Below the pieces are notes generated by a model that did no database searches, was not told the DNA's origin, and saw only the letters and a program-made list of their open reading frames with translations. From NCBI GenBank assembly GCA_049656905.1, contig JBASMO010000107.1:1-10127 (forward strand): 10,127 nucleotides of DNA. The letters are read 5' to 3'. Below are positions 6,946 through 10,127 of the stretch, piece by piece. The position numbers and the translations under genes are program-made. Each line of letters begins with the position of its first letter. The stretch's first letter is position 1. This DNA is from DTU018 sp003444615 (GTDB taxonomy: Bacteria; Bacillota; Syntrophomonadia; Syntrophomonadales; Syntrophomonadaceae).

Positions 6946-7790
6946 AGCCGTCTCTCCTCTACCTGCCTGATTATCCCAGTCAGTATTTCTCTTAATTCCG
7001 GCATGGCTTGCAGGGGATCTTCTCCCCGACCATAGGCTTTAGCTAATTCCAGACTGAAGGGAATAAACCCCAAAACCGGAGTATCCGCTTGTTCTGCCAG
7101 CTCCATTATCCCGTTATCCTCTTCCTGCCAGCGATTGATTATTATACCCGACTCAATTCCCAGCAGTTTACAGGCTTCCAGAGCCAGAGCCAGGTCATGT
7201 TTGCCAAAAGGGGTGGGTTCGGTTACCAGCAGACAGTAATCACTACCCCGGACCGCTTCAATCATCGGACACGTGGTCCCCGGCGGACAGTCAATTATCA
7301 CCAGGTCCTGTCCGGTCCCCTTTTCTTTCGCAGCTTTAATAACCGGCGGACTGAGGTTTTCTCCGATATTTAACCGTCCCGCTGCTAATTGGCCAATGCC
7401 ATCAATAATACCGGTTTCCACCTCTCCTATCATACGTTTCTCTTCACTTATTGCCTTTTCCGGACAAAGCCCCACACAAGCACCGCAGGAGTGGCATAAT
7501 TCCGGAAAAACCAGCACCTCCTGAGACAAAACTACCAAGGCTCCAAATTCGCACACTTTAGCACATATGCCACAGTTAGTGCACTTACCGACATCAATAA
7601 AAGGAATGGGACGGCACACTGGTTCTGACTGCAGGCTGCTGACTGGCAGGAACAGAGCTGCGTTGGGTTCCTCCACATCAGTATCGATTATTAAAGGATG
7701 TCGCTCAGCTAGTACCCGGGCCAGGGAGGTGGCTACCAGAGTCTTTCCGGTTCCCCCCTTACCGCTGGCAACGCTAATGGTAATACTCAT
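6942..7790 (-). CDS. MinD/Mrp-type ATPase with inserted double [4Fe-4S] ferredoxin domain (first copy)
   Basis: The 282-residue product starts MSITISVASGKGGTGKT, with Walker A at 9-17. DTDVEEPN (36-43) and IIDCPPGTTCP (165-175) are the later nucleotide-site motifs, and EPTPFGKHDL (191-200) is characteristic of the family. Two ferredoxin motifs are inserted at C70-C73-C76-C80 and C99-C102-C105-C109. I chose the ATG at 7790, which lies 11 bases past the stop of the NifX-like gene; an in-frame TTG at 7814 would overlap that gene and lacks a better ribosome site. It is a paralogue of the next gene, and such ATPases commonly occur as adjacent pairs, suggesting a heterodimer. Only this copy lacks the C-terminal CxxxC. 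The target apoprotein is not identifiable here. Confidence 0.9.
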   Translation of the reverse strand: MSITISVASGKGGTGKTLVATSLARVLAERHPLIIDTDVEEPNAALFLPVSSLQSEPVCRPIPFIDVGKCTNCGICAKVCEFGALVVLSQEVLVFPELCHSCGACVGLCPEKAISEEKRMIGEVETGIIDGIGQLAAGRLNIGENLSPPVIKAAKEKGTGQDLVIIDCPPGTTCPMIEAVRGSDYCLLVTEPTPFGKHDLALALEACKLLGIESGIIINRWQEEDNGIMELAEQADTPVLGFIPFSLELAKAYGRGEDPLQAMPELREILTGIIRQVEERRL

Positions 7791-7801
7791 GGACCTGTCA
7801 T

Positions 7802-8149
7802 CTAGGAATGGCAACGACCAGCATGAGCATGTTCAGAACATACTTCGCCGGTACTGACCAATTCGTTATTGAGAAAACGCTTCACAACATCCTCTACTGG
7901 ACCATTTACGCCCACTATAATTTGGATTCCCTGGTCTGCAAACAGCTCCTGAGCCCGGGCTCCCATACCTCCAGCCAATACTACCTGCACTCCGTGCTGC
8001 TTTAAGAAACCCGGCAATACACCTGGAACATGACCAGGGTTGTCCAGGTAATTCCATTGTTTGGTTTCACTGTCATACAGGGCAAACTGCTCACAGTGCC
8101 CGAAATGTGGACATACCATATTGCCTTCTTTAGGAATTGCTATCAACAT
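7802..8149 (-). CDS. NifX/NifB-type dinitrogenase iron-molybdenum cofactor-binding domain protein with His/Cys tail
   Basis: This 115-residue protein is a single Nitro_FeMo-Co domain: MLIAIPKEGNMVCPHFGHCE with the HFGHC signature (15-19), a central VVLAGGMGARA (57-66) and GVNGPVEDVV (80-89). The tail holds C104, H108, H110, C113 and H114, a likely extra metal site. Family members carry iron-molybdenum or iron-sulfur cofactor precursors; the archaeal IssA protein of the same fold stores thioferrate. The start at 8149 has GGAGGAGG a few bases upstream; a further in-frame ATG upstream at 8170 is inside that spacer and less likely. It lies between a second NifX-like gene (21-base gap) and the first ATPase (11-base gap). 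No nitrogenase gene is present, so a nitrogen-fixation role is not supported. Confidence 0.88.
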   Translation of the reverse strand: MLIAIPKEGNMVCPHFGHCEQFALYDSETKQWNYLDNPGHVPGVLPGFLKQHGVQVVLAGGMGARAQELFADQGIQIIVGVNGPVEDVVKRFLNNELVSTGEVCSEHAHAGRCHS

Positions 8150-8170
8150 GATTTTTCCTCCTCCAACCAA

Positions 8171-8521
8171 TTAATTATTAGGCTTGTGCAGTTCCTGTAG
8201 GTCTCCTTCTAAGCATTTATCTAAAACCGCCTGCACCGTTTGGTCCTCTTCCGCCCGGTATACTTTAATACCGCTCTTAGCTACGACTTCATAAGCCTTA
8301 GGACCAATGCGGCTAACAATCAGCTTCTGGACTCCCTTAGTAACCAAAATTTGTGCGGTGGAAGTTCCCGAACCGTGGGCTTGCTCAACCGCCTGATTGG
8401 GGATAGCTTCATAAGAATCACTGTCTTGGTCCCATAAAATCAAATAAGCACAGCGCCCAAATCTGCCATCCAGATCGGAGCTCAACGATTCACCTGCAGA
8501 ACAAACTGCTATTTTCGTCAT
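8171..8521 (-). CDS. NifX-like iron-molybdenum cofactor-binding domain protein, divergent copy
   Basis: This 116-residue protein shares the Nitro_FeMo-Co fold but differs from its neighbour. It starts MTKIAVCSAGESLSSDLDGR with FGRC (21-24) in place of HFGHC. It has LIVSRIGPKAYEV (67-79) where the usual GGMG loop is, and it lacks a His/Cys tail. It may therefore handle a different cofactor or partner. Translation starts at ATG 8519-8521 behind AGGAGGAGG. It is second in the operon, after the DUF5320 gene and a GC-rich hairpin. Cysteines at 7, 24 and 103 are the possible ligands. Family assignment is confident; specific function is unknown. Confidence 0.85.
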   Translation of the reverse strand: MTKIAVCSAGESLSSDLDGRFGRCAYLILWDQDSDSYEAIPNQAVEQAHGSGTSTAQILVTKGVQKLIVSRIGPKAYEVVAKSGIKVYRAEEDQTVQAVLDKCLEGDLQELHKPNN

Positions 8522-8542
8522 CGAACCTCCTCCTATTGTTTA

Positions 8543-8578
8543 CCCCTATGGGGCGACAGGGGAAGATTCCCCTGTCGC
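8543..8578. repeat. Two adjacent GC-rich hairpins within the NifX/MinD operon
   Basis: CCCC-TAT-GGGG (8543-8553) abuts a 12-base perfect inverted repeat, GCGACAGGGGAA (8553-8564) with TTCCCCTGTCGC (8567-8578). Neither strand shows a T-run afterwards, so read-through is expected; partial attenuation or a transcript-processing stem would explain its place between the first and second genes. Confidence 0.6.
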
Positions 8579-8586
8579 GTTAGAGG

Positions 8587-8853
8587 TTATTCTTCCTGCT
8601 TTAGCTGTTCTTTTACATAGTTTAATTCTTCTTCCAGATAACGCTGGTAGCTTTTCAGATCATCTGCCTGATAGCCAACCGGGTATGCTCCTCTAAACCC
8701 AAAACCAAATCCGCCCCTGCGGCCTCTACCCATGCCAAAATAGCCCTGGCCGCCCAATCTGTGAAAACCTGGGCAATAGGCTCCACAATAGCCCATACCT
8801 CTACCTGTTGCCGGGCCGAATCCCATAGGCCCAGTTCTATCAAATCCTGGCAT
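8587..8853 (-). CDS. DUF5320 family small Gly/Arg/aromatic-rich protein
   Basis: The 88-residue protein begins MPGFDRTGPMGFGPATGRG, then has CGAYCPGF (23-30) and a Gly/Phe/Arg-rich middle (GMGRGRRGGFGFGF). It ends in a charged helix (DDLKSYQRYLEEELNYVKEQL), a likely coiled coil. This is the DUF5320 pattern, often found next to NifX-domain and MinD-ferredoxin genes in anaerobes. The low-complexity part suggests a disordered, assembly-type domain, and the CxxxC could bind metal. Function is unknown. The start is supported by AAAGGAGGGAG about 6 bases upstream. It is the first gene of the operon. Confidence 0.82.
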   Translation of the reverse strand: MPGFDRTGPMGFGPATGRGMGYCGAYCPGFHRLGGQGYFGMGRGRRGGFGFGFRGAYPVGYQADDLKSYQRYLEEELNYVKEQLKQEE

Positions 8854-8869
8854 TTGACTCCCTCCTTTC

Positions 8870-8916
8870 GGGCATATGTCCTAATTGCATTGTAGTAACT
8901 ATTATGGGCATATGTC
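8870..8916. repeat. Two direct repeats of GGGCATATGTC flanking the -10 box
   Basis: The 11-base sequence GGGCATATGTC occurs at 8870-8880 and 8906-8916, 36 bases apart. The first copy (in the operon's direction) overlaps the -35 box and the second lies at about +2 to +12. Each is a near-palindrome, GRCATATGYC. The placement is that of a repressor operator, but the regulator is unknown. Confidence 0.55.
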
Positions 8917-8918
8917 AA
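8889..8918 (-). promoter_or_regulatory. Sigma-A promoter of the DUF5320/NifX/MinD operon
   Basis: On the minus strand TTGACA (8913-8918) is separated by 18 bases from TACAAT (8889-8894). The predicted start near 8882 gives a leader of about 28 bases before the DUF5320 start codon. Confidence 0.75.
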
Positions 8919-8974
8919 CAATAAAATACCATTTTAGCCGGCAAAATAAAGTGAGTTAATTCCAGCTAAAAATT

Positions 8975-9069
8975 CAGTTCGCCGCCTTTCCATGCCGGAA
9001 AATTGAATTGGCAAACTCAGAACTGTCCTCTTCACCAGTTCAATTGATGGGTGGGGTAGCTAACTGGTG
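8975..9069. repeat. Four alternating CAGTT half-sites forming overlapping inverted repeats
   Basis: CAGTTC occurs at 8975-8980 (+), its complement GAACTG at 9020-9025, CCAGTTC at 9035-9041 (+) and AACTGG at 9062-9067 (minus orientation). CACCAGTT (9033-9040) and AACTGGTG (9062-9069) form a perfect 8-bp inverted repeat. AATTGAATTGG (9001-9011) and CCAGTTCAATT (9035-9045) form a second, 10 of 11 matching. The two share the CCAGTT segment and are mutually exclusive if transcribed. Confidence 0.5.
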
Positions 9070-9078
9070 TTTCTGGCT

Positions 9079-9108
9079 TTGGAAAGGTGACTGTTTGTTA
9101 TATACAAT
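9079..9108 (+). promoter_or_regulatory. Candidate sigma-A promoter of the DUF1659 operon
   Basis: TTGGAA (9079-9084) and TACAAT (9103-9108) are 18 bases apart, with the same -10 and spacing as the divergent promoter. The start of transcription would be near 9115, about 44 bases before the first gene. Confidence 0.45.
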
Positions 9109-9158
9109 CCAATCAGGCTTTGGATCCACGGCCTTTTATCAGAAAGGAGGTGTCACCT

Positions 9159-9383
9159 GTGGCGGTTATCACTGTTCCTGTAAACAGCGAATTAGTTCTG
9201 GTGCTGGATAACGGTATCGGAGCTTCTGGTCAACAATTAATCCGCAATCGGGCTTACGGAGATGTAAAACCAGACGCTGACCATGACGATGTCTACCAGG
9301 TAGCGCAAGCTATCCTTGAGCTGCAGAGTCGGACTGTGCTGGGAGTTCAGCGCAAAGATACCGTTGAACTCATCGATGCCTAA
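9159..9383 (+). CDS. DUF1659 family small protein
   Basis: The 74-residue protein starts at GTG 9159 behind AAAGGAGGTG (9143-9152). It reads MAVITVPVNSELVLVLDNG, then a polar loop, and ends VQRKDTVELIDA. The pattern of short beta strands around an LRN/DADHDDVYQVAQAIL helix fits DUF1659, a Firmicutes family of unknown function. Longer in-frame starts from 9087 would swallow the ribosome site. DUF1659 genes are commonly next to DUF2922 and YvrJ genes, as here. It is soluble with no cysteine. The operon is rightward, and the next gene begins 38 bases on. Confidence 0.82.
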   Translation: MAVITVPVNSELVLVLDNGIGASGQQLIRNRAYGDVKPDADHDDVYQVAQAILELQSRTVLGVQRKDTVELIDA

Positions 9384-9421
9384 AGAGTGAAGCTACTATG
9401 TTGAGAAAGGAGGATTAAGAC

Positions 9422-9646
9422 ATGGCTATTCAAAGAGTGCTGCAGATGGATTTTGCTACTGAATTAGGTCGTAATCATCGTATAAGGGTGTATGATGCTC
9501 GCGAAGATTTGACCGCATCCGAGGTGTCTTCAGCTATGGACCAGATTGTGACCAGCAATATATTCTCTGGTTCCGGCGGAGAGCTTACCGGCAAATCAGC
9601 AGCCCAGATCACCGTCAGTGAAACCACTGAATTGGATCTGATCTAA
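9422..9646 (+). CDS. DUF2922 family small protein
   Basis: This is also 74 residues, beginning MAIQRVLQMDFATELGRNHR, with a central LTASEVSSAMDQIVTSNIF (31-49) and an end of AAQITVSETTELDLI. It matches DUF2922, where a beta strand pair is followed by a helix and a final strand. AAAGGAGG lies 8 bases upstream of the start. It has the same length and strand-helix-strand layout as the DUF1659 protein before it, so the two may share a fold or pair; this is inference. Function unknown. Confidence 0.82.
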   Translation: MAIQRVLQMDFATELGRNHRIRVYDAREDLTASEVSSAMDQIVTSNIFSGSGGELTGKSAAQITVSETTELDLI

Positions 9647-9655
9647 ACCCCAAGG

Positions 9656-9681
9656 CAACGGGGCAGCTTGCTGCCCCGTTG
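9656..9681 (+). terminator. 11-bp GC-rich hairpin after the DUF2922 gene
   Basis: CAACGGGGCAG (9656-9666) pairs perfectly with CTGCCCCGTTG (9671-9681) around a CTTG loop, 9 bases after the stop. There is no T-run (TCTAGTATATG follows), so partial termination or transcript stabilisation before the YvrJ gene is more likely than full termination. Confidence 0.5.
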
Positions 9682-9706
9682 TCTAGTATATGAAAGGAGG
9701 TCTGTA

Positions 9707-9883
9707 ATGAGTGAGTTACTGAATTTGGCCGCTAATGTTGGGTTCCCCATGGTGGTAGCCGCCTACTTATTAATTCGTATCGAAAGCCAGTTAAAAGAAC
9801 TTACCCTGGCCATAAACCAACTGCGTGAGGCCGTACTGACTAGCCTGTGTATATCTCCCCTCACTGATGCATCCCAGGAATGA
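9707..9883 (+). CDS. YvrJ family small membrane protein
   Basis: The 58-residue product starts at ATG 9707 behind AAAGGAGG (9693-9700). It has an N-terminal hydrophobic segment, LAANVGFPMVVAAYLLIRIE (residues 6-25), then an amphipathic helix (SQLKELTLAINQLREAVL). This is the YvrJ pattern: one membrane pass and a cytoplasmic helix with possible coiled-coil character. In Bacillus subtilis yvrJ lies in the sigma-O region, but its role is unknown. Here it follows DUF1659 and DUF2922, a recurrent trio. A frame extending upstream to 9668 would include the ribosome site and is less likely. The insertion sequence begins just after its stop. Confidence 0.82.
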   Translation: MSELLNLAANVGFPMVVAAYLLIRIESQLKELTLAINQLREAVLTSLCISPLTDASQE

Positions 9884-9898
9884 GCGTTGCCATGGAAC

Positions 9899-9940
9899 TG
9901 TGACAGGGGGACGGCAGACTGTGTGAAAAGTCTAGCACAG
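9899..9940 (+). repeat. Probable left end of the insertion sequence
   Basis: The stretch contains GACAGGGGGACGG (9902-9914), then AGACTGTGTGAAAAGTCT (9916-9933), which itself has inverted AGACT/AGTCT arms, and CTGTG...CACAG arms at 9919-9923 and 9936-9940. Such features are usual at IS ends. The exact border and the matching right end are outside what can be seen, so the limits are approximate. Confidence 0.4.
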
Positions 9941-9997
9941 AAAAAGGATTCAAACAGCCAAAAATCGAATAAATAGGGTGATAGCGAGGTGGATATA

Positions 9998-10127
9998 ATG
10001 GCGTATATAACAGGCGAAGACCGCAACCAAATCACCCTATTTCCAGAAGCGATAGATGACTATATCGCAGCAGATAATCCAGTTAGAGTAATCGAAGCCT
10101 TTGTAAATTCATTAGATATGCAAGAGC
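9998..10127 (+). CDS. IS1182-type transposase, N-terminal 43 residues (cut by window)
   Basis: The frame opens with MAYITGEDRNQITLFPEAID and continues DYIAADNPVRVIEAFV to the window edge. This N-terminus, with RNQITLFPEAIDDYI and NPVRVIEAF, is characteristic of IS1182/DUF772-type DDE transposases of about 450-550 residues. GAGGTGG (9986-9992) provides the ribosome site. The catalytic DDE residues lie beyond the window, so whether the copy is intact cannot be judged. Confidence 0.88.
   Translation, partial: MAYITGEDRNQITLFPEAIDDYIAADNPVRVIEAFVNSLDMQE

Larger units (their letters stand above)
8854..9158. other. 305-base divergent regulatory region
   Basis: No credible gene lies here. It contains the promoter and GGGCATATGTC repeats for the leftward operon (8870-8918), a set of CAGTT half-sites (8975-9067) and a candidate promoter for the rightward operon (9079-9108). 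I see no tRNA, riboswitch or other ordinary RNA gene in it. Confidence 0.6.
9884..10127 (+). mobile_element. Insertion sequence, IS1182-like, left portion
   Basis: The element includes the terminal features at about 9899-9940 and the transposase start at 9998. It sits 15 or more bases after the YvrJ stop and does not disrupt that gene. The right end, target duplication and completeness are not visible. Confidence 0.7.

Noticed and set aside
7802..8521. Nitrogenase cofactor (nif) gene cluster
   Set aside because: NifX-type domains occur in many non-nitrogen-fixing anaerobes, and no nifH, D, K, E, N or full-length nifB is in the window.
8655..8921. Second minus-strand frame overlapping the DUF5320 gene
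   Set aside because: The DUF5320 frame has a strong ribosome site and recognisable pattern; this one would start upstream of the promoter's predicted transcript start.
9763..10035. Minus-strand frame across the YvrJ gene end and IS start
   Set aside because: It spans the border between two unrelated units in antisense and lacks a ribosome site.
1..10127. CRISPR array, tRNA or rRNA genes
   Set aside because: No regularly spaced repeat series, cloverleaf or rRNA-like conserved sequence was seen on either strand.

Overview
The window looks like chromosome of a Gram-positive anaerobe of the class Clostridia, plausibly a Syntrophomonas-like fatty-acid degrader. The reasons are near-perfect AGGAGG ribosome sites, moderate GC, a long (about 600-residue) acyl-CoA dehydrogenase, MinD-type ATPases carrying ferredoxin domains, and a Firmicutes-type DUF1659/DUF2922/YvrJ trio. 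The genus is an inference, not a database match.

Left part (1-2871). An unrecognised gene runs leftward off the window edge. It is divergent from an HD-GYP cyclic-di-GMP phosphodiesterase gene whose last ~28 codons appear to be knocked out of frame. Downstream, in the same direction, come a stand-alone pyruvate-kinase C-terminal-domain protein and two tiny membrane proteins of 34 and 53 residues. A strong intrinsic terminator closes this probable operon.

Centre (2872-6000). A metallo-beta-lactamase-fold hydrolase with a C-terminal helical extension is followed by a 609-residue acyl-CoA dehydrogenase. The dehydrogenase has an unusually long leader in which the Shine-Dalgarno sequence can be paired away. 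A 13-bp hairpin separates it from the convergent operon.

Right-centre (8853 to 6016, minus strand). A five-gene operon encodes, in order of transcription, a small Gly/Arg-rich DUF5320 protein, two different NifX/NifB-type cofactor-binding proteins, and two paralogous MinD/Mrp-type ATPases, each with two inserted [4Fe-4S] ferredoxin motifs. A good sigma-A promoter precedes it, with a repeated GACATATGCCC element at the -35 box and at the transcription start. The set looks like an iron-sulfur or metallocofactor assembly/storage system. No nitrogenase gene is visible.

Right end (8975-10127). A rightward operon of DUF1659, DUF2922 and YvrJ-family small proteins follows a promoter region containing four alternating CAGTT half-sites. 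The window ends inside the start of an IS1182-type transposase, so an insertion sequence lies immediately downstream of the YvrJ gene.
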